Shown here: one piece after another, positions 38,414 to 51,028 of the stretch
Layout of the letters: the number at the start of each line of letters is the position of its first letter
Position numbering within the stretch: position 1 is the first letter of the stretch
Assembly (NCBI GenBank): GCA_030063045.1
Contig: JAQSEB010000073.1
Coordinates: 124,001-188,000 of the forward strand
From: Pratylenchus scribneri
Lineage: Eukaryota > Nematoda > Chromadorea > Rhabditida > Pratylenchidae
DNA: 64,000 nt
Reading direction: 5' to 3'
Translations under genes and position numbers: made by a program
Notes under the pieces: generated by a model
Told to the model about the DNA's origin: nothing
What the model saw: only the letters and a program-made list of their open reading frames with translations
The model's database searches: none

Positions 38414-41308
38414 CCTAGGGTATATTTGACATGTTTTAGTTCAGGATTTGAATTTTTTGAAATTTTTTTTAATAGATTCATATTCTCCATTAAAAAATAC
38501 CGGCATATCTTTTTTTATTTTTTAAAATACCCTCATATTGATTTTTTATGAATTTCTAAACAATAGCCCCAAAATTCAATTATGCCTAGGGTATATTTGA
38601 CATGTTTTAGTTCAGGATTTGAATTTTTTGAAATTTTTTTAATAGATTCATGTTCTCCATCAAAAAATACAAGCCTATCTTTTTTTAGATTTTTAAAATA
38701 CCCCATATTGATTTTTTATGAATTTCCAAAAATGGCCCCAAAATTCAATTATGCCTAGGGTATATTTGACATGTTTTAGTTCAGGATTTGAATTTTTTGA
38801 AATTTTTTTAATAGATGCATGTTCTCCATCAAAAAATACAAGCCTATCTTTTTTTAGATTTTTAAAATACCCCATATTGATTTTTTATGAATTTCTAAAC
38901 AATGGCCCCAAAATTCAATTATGCCTAGGGTATATTTGACTTGTTTTAGTTCAGGATTTGAATTTTTTGAAATTCTTTTAATAGAATCATATTCTCCATC
39001 AAAAAATACAGTCCTATATTTTTTTAGATTTTTAAAATACCCTCATATTGATTTTTTATGAATTTCTAAACAATAGCCCCAAAATTCAATTATGCCTAGG
39101 GTATATTTGACATGTTTTAGTTCAGGATTTGAATTTTTTGAAATTTTTTTAATAGATTCATGTTCTCCATCAAAAAATACAAGCCTATCTTTTTTTAGAT
39201 TTTTAAAATACCCCCTTACTAATTTTTTCTGAATTTCTAAACAATGGCCCCAAAATTCAATTATGCCTAGGGTATATTTGACATGTTTTAGTTCAGGATT
39301 TGAATTTATTGAAATTCTTTTAATAGAATCATATTCTCCATCAAAAAATACAGTCCTATATTTTTTATTTTGTTAATATACCCTCATATTGATTTTTTAT
39401 GAATTTCTAAACAATGGCCCCAAAATTCAATTATGCCTAGGGTATATTTGACTTGTTTTAGTTCAGGATTTGAATTTTTTGAAATTCTTTTAATAGAATC
39501 ATATTCTCCATCAAAAAATACAGTCCTATATTTTTTTAGATTTTTAAAATACCCTCATATTGATTTTTTATGAATTTCTAAACAATGGCCCCAAAATTCA
39601 ATTATGCCTAGGGTATATTTGACATGTTTTAGTTCAGGATTTGAATTTTTTGAAATTTTTTTTAATAGATTCATATTCTCCATTAAAAAATACCGGCATA
39701 TCTTTTTTTTTTTTTAAAATACCCTCATATTGATTTTTTATGAATTTCTAAACAATAGCCCCAAAATTCAATTATGCCTAGGGTATATTTGACATGTTTT
39801 AGTTCAGGATTTGAATTTTTTGAAATTTTTTTAATAGATTCATGTTCTCCATCAAAAAATACAAGCCTATCTTTTTTTAGATTTTTAAAATACCCCATAT
39901 TGATTTTTTATGAATTTCCAAAAATGGCCCCAAAATTCAATTATGCCTAGGGTATATTTGACATGTTTTAGTTCAGGATTTGAATTTTTTGAAATTTTTT
40001 TAATAGATGCATGTTCTCCATCAAAAAATACAGTCCTATATTTTTTTAGATTTTTAAAATACCCTCATATTGATTTTTTATGAATTTCTAAACAATGGCC
40101 CCAAAATTCAATTATGCCTAGGGTATATTTGACATGTTTTAGTTCAGGATTTGAATTTATTGAAATTTTTTTAATAGATGCATGTTCTCCATCAAAAAAT
40201 ACAAGCCTATCTTTTTTTAGATTTTTAAAATACCCTCATATTGATTTTTTATGAATTTCTAAACAATGGCCCCAAAATTCAATTATGCCTAGGGTATATT
40301 TGACATGTTTTAGTTCAGGATTTGAATTTATTGAAATTCTTTTAATAGAATCATATTCTCCATCAAAAAATACAAGCCTATCTTTTTTTAGATTTTTAAA
40401 ATACCCCATATTGATTTTTTATGAATTTCTAAACAATAGCACCAAAATTCAATTATGCCTAGGGTATATTTGACATGTTTTAGTTCAGGATTTGAATTTT
40501 TTGAAATTTTTTTAATAGATGCATGTTCTCCATCAAAAAATACAGTCCTATATTTTTTATTTTGTTAATATACCCTCATATTGATTTTTTATGAATTTCT
40601 AAACAATGGCCCCAAAATTCAATTATGCCTAGGGTATATTTGACTTGTTTTAGTTCAGGATTTGAATTTTTTGAAATTTTTTTAATAGATGCATGTTCTC
40701 CATCAAAAAATACAGTCCTATATTTTTTTAGATTTTTAAAATACCCTCATATTGATTTTTTATGAATTTCTAAACAATGGCCCCAAAATTCAATTATGCC
40801 TAGGGTATATTTGACATGTTTTAGTTCAGGATTTGAATTTATTGAAATTCTTTTAATAGAATCATATTCTCCATCAAAAAATACAAGCCTATCTTTTTTT
40901 AGATTTTTAAAATACCCCATATTGATTTTTTATGAATTTCTAAACAATGGCCCCAAAATTCAATTATGCCTAGGGTATATTTGACATGTTTTAGTTCAGG
41001 ATTTGAATTTTTTGAAATTTTTTTTAATAGATTCATATTCTCCATTAAAAAATACCGGCATATCTTTTTTTTTTTTTAAAATACCCTCATATTGATTTTT
41101 TATGAATTTCTAAACAATAGCCCCAAAATTCAATTATGCCTAGGGTATATTTGACATGTTTTAGTTCAGGATTTGAATTTTTTGAAATTTTTTTTAATAG
41201 ATTCATATTCTCCATTAAAAAATACCGGCATATCTTTTTTTTTTTTTAAAATACCCTCATATTGATTTTTTATGAATTTCTAAACAATGGCCCCAAAATT
41301 CAATTATG
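38414..41308 (+). repeat. Second copy of the 19683-22574 block
   Basis: It is parallel to 19683-22574 at 18,731-18,734 bp. It enters the class F mosaic at the same unit (~39305). After two C units with pure T runs it continues with an F unit, whereas the left copy continues with an E unit, so the shared segment ends at the C/C boundary. Confidence 0.85.
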
Positions 41309-41818
41309 CCTAGGGTATATTTGACATGTTTTAGTTCAGGATTTGAATTTATTGAAATTCTTTTAATAGAATCATATTCTCCATCAAAAAATACAAGCCT
41401 ATCTTTTTTTAGATTTTTAAAATACCCTCATATTGATTTTTTATGAATTTCTAAACAATGGCCCCAAAATTCAATTATGCCTAGGGTATATTTGACATGT
41501 TTTAGTTCAGGATTTGAATTTTTTGAAATTTTTTTTAATAGATGCATGTTCTCCATTAAAAAATACCGGCATATCTTTTTTTTTTTTTAAAATACCCTCA
41601 TATTGATTTTTTATGAATTTCTAAACAATAGCCCCAAAATTCAATTATGCCTAGGGTATATTTGACATGTTTTAGTTCAGGATTTGAATTTATTGAAATT
41701 CTTTTAATAGAATCATATTCTCCATCAAAAAATACAAGCCTATCTTTTTTTAGATTTTTAAAATACCCCATATTGATTTTTTATGAATTTCCAAAAATGG
41801 CCCCAAAATTCAATTATG
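41309..41818 (+). repeat. Three-unit F-C-F connector
   Basis: The order is F with ACCCTCAT, C with GATGCATG, and F with a CCAAAAATGG end. This triplet equals the series at about 24.3-24.77 kb and 26.3-26.8 kb in the 2,039 bp 12-mers, so the join at 41309 links two previously separate series. Confidence 0.78.
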
Positions 41819-43183
41819 CCTAGGGTATATTTGACATGTTTTAGTTCAGGATTTGAATTTTTTGAAATTTTTTTAATAGATGCATGTTCTCCATCAAAAA
41901 ATACAGTCCTATATTTTTTTAGATTTTTAAAATACCCTCATATTGATTTTTTATGAATTTCTAAACAATGGCCCCAAAATTCAATTATGCCTAGGGTATA
42001 TTTGACATGTTTTAGTTCAGGATTTGAATTTATTGAAATTCTTTTAATAGAATCATATTCTCCATCAAAAAATACAAGCCTATCTTTTTTTAGATTTTTA
42101 AAATACCCTCATATTGATTTTTTATGAATTTCTAAACAATGGCCCCAAAATTCAATTATGCCTAGGGTATATTTGACATGTTTTAGTTCAGGATTTGAAT
42201 TTATTGAAATTCTTTTAATAGAATCATATTCTCCATCAAAAAATACAAGCCTATCTTTTTTTAGATTTTTAAAATACCCCATATTGATTTTTTATGAATT
42301 TCTAAACAATAGCCCCAAAATTCAATTATGCCTAGGGTATATTTGACATGTTTTAGTTCAGGATTTGAATTTATTGAAATTCTTTTAATAGAATCATATT
42401 CTCCATCAAAAAATACAAGCCTATCTTTTTTTAGATTTTTAAAATACCCTCATATTGATTTTTTATGAATTTCTAAACAATGGCCCCAAAATTCAATTAT
42501 GCCTAGGGTATATTTGACATGTTTTAGTTCAGGATTTGAATTTATTGAAATTCTTTTAATAGATGCATGTTCTCCATCAAAAAATACAGTCCTATATTTT
42601 TTTAGATTTTTAAAATACCCTCATATTGATTTTTTATGAATTTCTAAACAATGGCCCCAAAATTCAATTATGCCTAGGGTATATTTGACATGTTTTAGTT
42701 CAGGATTTGAATTTATTGAAATTCTTTTAATAGAATCATATTCTCCATCAAAAAATACAAGCCTATCTTTTTTTAGATTTTTAAAATACCCCATATTGAT
42801 TTTTTATGAATTTCTAAACAATGGCCCCAAAATTCAATTATGCCTAGGGTATATTTGACATGTTTTAGTTCAGGATTTGAATTTTTTGAAATTTTTTTTA
42901 ATAGATGCATATTCTCCATCAAAAAATACAGTCCTATATTTTTTTAGATTTTTAAAATACCCTCATATTGATTTTTTATGAATTTCTAAACAATGGCCCC
43001 AAAATTCAATTATGCCTAGGGTATATTTGACATGTTTTAGTTCAGGATTTGAATTTTTTGAAATTTTTTTTAATAGATTCATATTCTCCATTAAAAAATA
43101 CCGGCATATCTTTTTTTTTTTTAAAATACCCTCATATTGATTTTTTATGAATTTCTAAACAATAGCCCCAAAATTCAATTATG
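41819..43183 (+). repeat. 8-unit block, copy 3 of 3
   Basis: It has the same eight-unit order as 29379-30744 and 32448-33813. It is 1 bp shorter because the T run of the C unit is 12 rather than 13. It keeps TTTAGATTTTT in the fourth unit, so either the AAATTTTT change arose in the ancestor of copies 1 and 2 or this copy was converted. Confidence 0.85.
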
Positions 43184-45052
43184 CCTAGGGTATATTTGAC
43201 ATGTTTTAGTTCAGGATTTGAATTTTTTGAAATTTTTTTAATAGATTCATGTTCTCCATCAAAAAATACAAGCCTATCTTTTTTTAGATTTTTAAAATAC
43301 CCCATATTGATTTTTTATGAATTTCCAAAAATGGCCCCAAAATTCAATTATGCCTAGGGTATATTTGACATGTTTTAGTTCAGGATTTGAATTTTTTGAA
43401 ATTTTTTTAATAGATGCATGTTCTCCATCAAAAAATACAGTCCTATATTTTTTTAGATTTTTAAAATACCCTCATATTGATTTTTTATGAATTTCTAAAC
43501 AATGGCCCCAAAATTCAATTATGCCTAGGGTATATTTGACATGTTTTAGTTCAGGATTTGAATTTATTGAAATTCTTTTAATAGAATCATATTCTCCATC
43601 AAAAAATACAAGCCTATCTTTTTTTAGATTTTTAAAATACCCTCATATTGATTTTTTATGAATTTCTAAACAATGGCCCCAAAATTCAATTATGCCTAGG
43701 GTATATTTGACATGTTTTAGTTCAGGATTTGAATTTATTGAAATTCTTTTAATAGAATCATATTCTCCATCAAAAAATACAAGCCTATCTTTTTTTAGAT
43801 TTTTAAAATACCCCATATTGATTTTTTATGAATTTCTAAACAATAGCCCCAAAATTCAATTATGCCTAGGGTATATTTGACATGTTTTAGTTCAGGATTT
43901 GAATTTTTTGAAATTTTTTTAATAGATGCATGTTCTCCATCAAAAAATACAGTCCTATATTTTTTATTTTGTTAATATACCCTCATATTGATTTTTTATG
44001 AATTTCTAAACAATGGCCCCAAAATTCAATTATGCCTAGGGTATATTTGACTTGTTTTAGTTCAGGATTTGAATTTTTTGAAATTTTTTTAATAGATGCA
44101 TGTTCTCCATCAAAAAATACAGTCCTATATTTTTTTAGATTTTTAAAATACCCTCATATTGATTTTTTATGAATTTCTAAACAATGGCCCCAAAATTCAA
44201 TTATGCCTAGGGTATATTTGACATGTTTTAGTTCAGGATTTGAATTTATTGAAATTCTTTTAATAGAATCATATTCTCCATCAAAAAATACAAGCCTATC
44301 TTTTTTTAGATTTTTAAAATACCCCATATTGATTTTTTATGAATTTCTAAACAATAGCCCCAAAATTCAATTATGCCTAGGGTATATTTGACATGTTTTA
44401 GTTCAGGATTTGAATTTTTTGAAATTTTTTTAATAGATTCATGTTCTCCATCAAAAAATACAAGCCTATCTTTTTTTAGATTTTTAAAATACCCCATATT
44501 GATTTTTTATGAATTTCCAAAAATGGCCCCAAAATTCAATTATGCCTAGGGTATATTTGACATGTTTTAGTTCAGGATTTGAATTTTTTGAAATTTTTTT
44601 TAATAGATTCATATTCTCCATTAAAAAATACCGGCATATCTTTTTTTTTTTTTAAAATACCCTCATATTGATTTTTTATGAATTTCTAAACAATAGCCCC
44701 AAAATTCAATTATGCCTAGGGTATATTTGACATGTTTTAGTTCAGGATTTGAATTTTTTGAAATTTTTTTAATAGATTCATGTTCTCCATCAAAAAATAC
44801 AAGCCTATCTTTTTTTAGATTTTTAAAATACCCCATATTGATTTTTTATGAATTTCCAAAAATGGCCCCAAAATTCAATTATGCCTAGGGTATATTTGAC
44901 ATGTTTTAGTTCAGGATTTGAATTTTTTGAAATTTTTTTAATAGATTCATGTTCTCCATCAAAAAATACAAGCCTATCTTTTTTTAGATTTTTAAAATAC
45001 CCCATATTGATTTTTTATGAATTTCCAAAAATGGCCCCAAAATTCAATTATG
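43184..45052 (+). repeat. Last class F-rich mosaic units
   Basis: The order is E, T, F, F, T, T, F, E, C, E, E. The T/T pair with A-type then TTTAGATTTTT middles repeats the pair at 21.8-22.0 kb and 40.5-40.7 kb. Class F ends at ~44250 apart from a single unit near 50895. Confidence 0.75.
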
Positions 45053-46758
45053 CCTAGGGTATATTTGACATGTTTTAGTTCAGGATTTGAATTTTTTGAA
45101 ATTTTTTTTAATAGATTCATATTCTCCATTAAAAAATACCGGCATATCTTTTTTTTTTTTTAAAATACCCTCATATTGATTTTTTATGAATTTCTAAACA
45201 ATAGCCCCAAAATTCAATTATGCCTAGGGTATATTTGACATGTTTTAGTTCAGGATTTGAATTTTTTGAAATTTTTTTAATAGATTCATGTTCTCCATCA
45301 AAAAATACAAGCCTATCTTTTTTTAGATTTTTAAAATACCCCCTTACTAATTTTTTATGAATTTCTAAACAATGGCCCCAAAATTCAATTATGCCTAGGG
45401 TATATTTGACATGTTTTAGTACAGGATTTGAATTTTTTGAAATTCTTTTAATAGAATCATATTCTCCATCAAAAAATACAGTCCTATATTTTTTATTTTG
45501 TTAATATACCCTCATATTGATTTTTTATAAATTTCTAAACAATGGCCCCAAAATTCAATTATGCCTAGGGTATATTTGACTTGTTTTAGTTCAGGATTTG
45601 AATTTTTTGAAATTCTTTTAATAGAATCATGTTCTCCATCAAAAAATACAAGCCTATCTTTTTTTAGATTTTTAAAATACCCCCTTACTAATTTTTTATG
45701 AATTTCTAAACAATGGCCCCAAAATTCAATTATGCCTAGGGTATATTTGACATGTTTTAGTTCAGGATTTGAATTTTTTGAAATTTTTTTTAATAGATTC
45801 ATATTCTCCATTAAAAAATACCGGCATATCTTTTTTTATTTTTTAAAATACCCTCATATTGATTTTTTATGAATTTCTAAACAATAGCCCCAAAATTCAA
45901 TTATGCCTAGGGTATATTTGACATGTTTTAGTTCAGGATTTGAATTTTTTGAAATTTTTTTAATAGATTCATGTTCTCCATCAAAAAATACAAGCCTATC
46001 TTTTTTTAGATTTTTAAAATACCCTCATATTGATTTTTTATGAATTTCTAAACAATAGCCCCAAAATTCAATTATGCCTAGGGTATATTTGACATGTTTT
46101 AGTTCAGGATTTGAATTTTTTGAAATTTTTTTAATAGATTCATGTTCTCCATCAAAAAATACAAGCCTATCTTTTTTTAGATTTTTAAAATACCCTCATA
46201 TTGATTTTTTATGAATTTCTAAACAATAGCCCCAAAATTCAATTATGCCTAGGGTATATTTGACATGTTTTAGTTCAGGATTTGAATTTTTTGAAATTTT
46301 TTTAATAGATTCATGTTCTCCATCAAAAAATACAAGCCTATCTTTTTTTAGATTTTTAAAATACCCTCATATTGATTTTTTATGAATTTCTAAACAATGG
46401 CCCCAAAATTCAATTATGCCTAGGGTATATTTGACATGTTTTAGTTCAGGATTTGAATTTTTTGAAATTTTTTTAATAGATTCATGTTCTCCATCAAAAA
46501 ATACAAGCCTATCTTTTTTTAGATTTTTAAAATACCCTCATATTGATTTTTTATGAATTTCTAAACAATAGCCCCAAAATTCAATTATGCCTAGGGTATA
46601 TTTGACATGTTTTAGTTCAGGATTTGAATTTTTTGAAATTTTTTTAATAGATTCATGTTCTCCATCAAAAAATACAAGCCTATCTTTTTTTAGATTTTTA
46701 AAATACCCCATATTGATTTTTTATGAATTTCCAAAAATGGCCCCAAAATTCAATTATG
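45053..46758 (+). repeat. 10-monomer class E-rich unit, copy 1 (1,706 bp)
   Basis: It starts with a pure-T C unit. Shared marks with copy 2, exactly 1,706 bp apart, are TTTTAGTACAGG (~45416 and ~47122) and TTTTTTATAAATTTC (~45524 and ~47230). Four or five class E units with ACCCTCAT follow in a row. The last unit ends TTTCCAAAAATGG, unlike copy 2. Confidence 0.87.
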
Positions 46759-48466
46759 CCTAGGGTATATTTGACATGTTTTAGTTCAGGATTTGAATTT
46801 TTTGAAATTTTTTTTAATAGATTCATATTCTCCATTAAAAAATACCGGCATATCTTTTTTTTTTTTTAAAATACCCTCATATTGATTTTTTATGAATTTC
46901 TAAACAATAGCCCCAAAATTCAATTATGCCTAGGGTATATTTGACATGTTTTAGTTCAGGATTTGAATTTTTTGAAATTTTTTTAATAGATTCATGTTCT
47001 CCATCAAAAAATACAAGCCTATCTTTTTTTAGATTTTTAAAATACCCCCTTACTAATTTTTTATGAATTTCTAAACAATGGCCCCAAAATTCAATTATGC
47101 CTAGGGTATATTTGACATGTTTTAGTACAGGATTTGAATTTTTTGAAATTCTTTTAATAGAATCATATTCTCCATCAAAAAATACAGTCCTATATTTTTT
47201 ATTTTGTTAATATACCCTCATATTGATTTTTTATAAATTTCTAAACAATGGCCCCAAAATTCAATTATGCCTAGGGTATATTTGACTTGTTTTAGTTCAG
47301 GATTTGAATTTTTTGAAATTCTTTTAATAGAATCATGTTCTCCATCAAAAAATACAAGCCTATCTTTTTTTAGATTTTTAAAATACCCCCTTACTAATTT
47401 TTTATGAATTTCTAAACAATGGCCCCAAAATTCAATTATGCCTAGGGTATATTTGACATGTTTTAGTTCAGGATTTGAATTTTTTGAAATTTTTTTTAAT
47501 AGATTCATATTCTCCATTAAAAAATACCGGCATATCTTTTTTTATTTTTTAAAATACCCTCATATTGATTTTTTATGAATTTCTAAACAATAGCCCCAAA
47601 ATTCAATTATGCCTAGGGTATATTTGACATGTTTTAGTTCAGGATTTGAATTTTTTGAAATTTTTTTAATAGATTCATGTTCTCCATCAAAAAATACAAG
47701 CCTATCTTTTTTTAGATTTTTAAAATACCCTCATATTGATTTTTTATGAATTTCTAAACAATAGCCCCAAAATTCAATTATGCCTAGGGTATATTTGACA
47801 TGTTTTAGTTCAGGATTTGAATTTTTTGAAATTTTTTTAATAGATTCATGTTCTCCATCAAAAAATACAAGCCTATCTTTTTTTAGATTTTTAAAATACC
47901 CTCATATTGATTTTTTATGAATTTCTAAACAATAGCCCCAAAATTCAATTATGCCTAGGGTATATTTGACATGTTTTAGTTCAGGATTTGAATTTTTTGA
48001 AATTTTTTTAATAGATTCATGTTCTCCATCAAAAAATACAAGCCTATCTTTTTTTAGATTTTTAAAATACCCTCATATTGATTTTTTATGAATTTCTAAA
48101 CAATGGCCCCAAAATTCAATTATGCCTAGGGTATATTTGACATGTTTTAGTTCAGGATTTGAATTTTTTGAAATTTTTTTAATAGATTCATGTTCTCCAT
48201 CAAAAAATACAAGCCTATCTTTTTTTAGATTTTTAAAATACCCTCATATTGATTTTTTATGAATTTCTAAACAATAGCCCCAAAATTCAATTATGCCTAG
48301 GGTATATTTGACATGTTTTAGTTCAGGATTTGAATTTTTTGAAATTTTTTTAATAGATTCATGTTCTCCATCAAAAAATACAAGCCTATCTTTTTTTAGA
48401 TTTTTAAAATACCCTCATATTGATTTTTTATGAATTTCTAAACAATGGCCCCAAAATTCAATTATG
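46759..48466 (+). repeat. 10-monomer class E-rich unit, copy 2
   Basis: It runs parallel to copy 1 over nine units. The tenth unit here is a standard class E (ACCCTCAT, TCTAAACAATGG) and is 2 bp longer, so the block is 1,708 bp. A third, degenerate round follows. Confidence 0.85.
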
Positions 48467-51028
48467 CCTAGGGTATATTTGACATGTTTTAGTTCAGGAT
48501 TTGAATTTTTTGAAATTTTTTTAATAGATTCATGTTCTCCATCAAAAAATACAAGCCTATCTTTTTTTAGATTTTTAAAATACCCCCTTACTAATTTTTT
48601 ATGAATTTCTAAACAATGGCCCCAAAATTCAATTATGCCTAGGGTATATTTGACATGTTTTAGTTCAGGATTTGAATTTTTTGAAATTTTTTTAATAGAT
48701 TCATGTTCTCCATCAAAAAATACAAACCTATCTTTTTTTAGATTTTTAAAATACCCTCATATTGATTTTTTATGAATTTCTAAACAATAGCCCCAAAATT
48801 CAATTATGCCTAGGGTATATTTGACATGTTTTAGTTCAGGATTTGAATTTTTTGAAATTTTTTTTAATAGATTCATATTCTCCATTAAAAAATACCGGCA
48901 TATCTTTTTTTATTTTTTAAAATACCCTCATATTGATTTTTTATGAATTTCTAAACAATAGCCCCAAAATTCAATTATGCCTAGGGTATATTTGACATGT
49001 TTTAGTTCAGGATTTGAATTTTTTGAAATTTTTTTAATAGATTCATGTTCTCCATCAAAAAATACAAGCCTATCTTTTTTTAGATTTTTAAAATACCCTC
49101 ATATTGATTTTTTATGAATTTCTAAACAATAGCCCCAAAATTCAATTATGCCTAGGGTATATTTGACATGTTTTAGTTCAGGATTTGAATTTTTTGAAAT
49201 TTTTTTAATAGATTCATGTTCTCCATCAAAAAATACAAGCCTATCTTTTTTTAGATTTTTAAAATACCCTCATATTGATTTTTTATGAATTTCTAAACAA
49301 TAGCCCCAAAATTCAATTATGCCTAGGGTATATTTGACATGTTTTAGTTCAGGATTTGAATTTTTTGAAATTTTTTTAATAGATTCATGTTCTCCATCAA
49401 AAAATACAAGCCTATCTTTTTTTAGATTTTTAAAATACCCCCTTACTAATTTTTTATGAATTTCTAAACAATGGCCCCAAAATTCAATTATGCCTAGGGT
49501 ATATTTGACATGTTTTAGTTCAGGATTTGAATTTTTTGAAATTTTTTTTAATAGATTCATATTCTCCATTAAAAAATACCGGCATATCTTTTTTTATTTT
49601 TTAAAATACCCTCATATTGATTTTTTATGAATTTCTAAACAATAGCCCCAAAATTCAATTATGCCTAGGGTATATTTGACATGTTTTAGTTCAGGATTTG
49701 AATTTTTTGAAATTTTTTTAATAGATTCATGTTCTCCATCAAAAAATACAAGCCTATCTTTTTTTAGATTTTTAAAATACCCTCATATTGATTTTTTATG
49801 AATTTCTAAACAATAGCCCCAAAATTCAATTATGCCTAGGGTATATTTGACATGTTTTAGTTCAGGATTTGAATTTTTTGAAATTTTTTTAATAGATTCA
49901 TGTTCTCCATCAAAAAATACAAGCCTATCTTTTTTTAGATTTTTAAAATACCCTCATATTGATTTTTTATGAATTTCTAAACAATAGCCCCAAAATTCAA
50001 TTATGCCTAGGGTATATTTGACATGTTTTAGTTCAGGATTTGAATTTTTTGAAATTTTTTTAATAGATTCATGTTCTCCATCAAAAAATACAAGCCTATC
50101 TTTTTTTAGATTTTTAAAATACCCTCATATTGATTTTTTATGAATTTCTAAACAATGGCCCCAAAATTCAATTATGCCTAGGGTATATTTGACATGTTTT
50201 AGTTCAGGATTTGAATTTTTTGAAATTTTTTTAATAGATTCATGTTCTCCATCAAAAAATACAGTCCTATATTTTTTTAGATTTTTAAAATACCCTCATA
50301 TTGATTTTTTATGAATTTCTAAACAATGGCCCCAAAATTCAATTATGCCTAGGGTATATTTGACATGTTTTAGTTCAGGATTTGAATTTTTTGAAATTTT
50401 TTTTAATAGATTCATATTCTCCATTAAAAAATACCGGCATATCTTTTTTTTTTTTTAAAATACCCTCATATTGATTTTTTATGAATTTCTAAACAATAGC
50501 CCCAAAATTCAATTATGCCTAGGGTATATTTGACATGTTTTAGTTCAGGATTTGAATTTTTTGAAATTTTTTTAATAGATTCATGTTCTCCATCAAAAAA
50601 TACAAGCCTATCTTTTTTTAGATTTTTAAAATACCCCATATTGATTTTTTATGAATTTCCAAAAATGGCCCCAAAATTCAATTATGCCTAGGGTATATTT
50701 GACATGTTTTAGTTCAGGATTTGAATTTTTTGAAATTTTTTTAATAGATGCATGTTCTCCATCAAAAAATACAGTCCTATATTTTTTTAGATTTTTAAAA
50801 TACCCTCATATTGATTTTTTATGAATTTCTAAACAATGGCCCCAAAATTCAATTATGCCTAGGGTATATTTGACATGTTTTAGTTCAGGATTTGAATTTA
50901 TTGAAATTCTTTTAATAGAATCATATTCTCCATCAAAAAATACAAGCCTATCTTTTTTTAGATTTTTAAAATACCCCCATATTGATTTTTTATGAATTTC
51001 TAAACAATGGCCCCAAAATTCAATTATG
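48467..51028 (+). repeat. Class E run with periodic C units
   Basis: Fifteen units, mostly class E with ACCCTCAT, broken by C units near 48870, 49550 and 50410 (four to five units apart). AAACCTATC near 48724 is private. From about 50260 the series E, C, E, T, F repeats the 22-27 kb order for a few units. It includes the last F unit, near 50895, just before the class A' domain. Confidence 0.78.
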
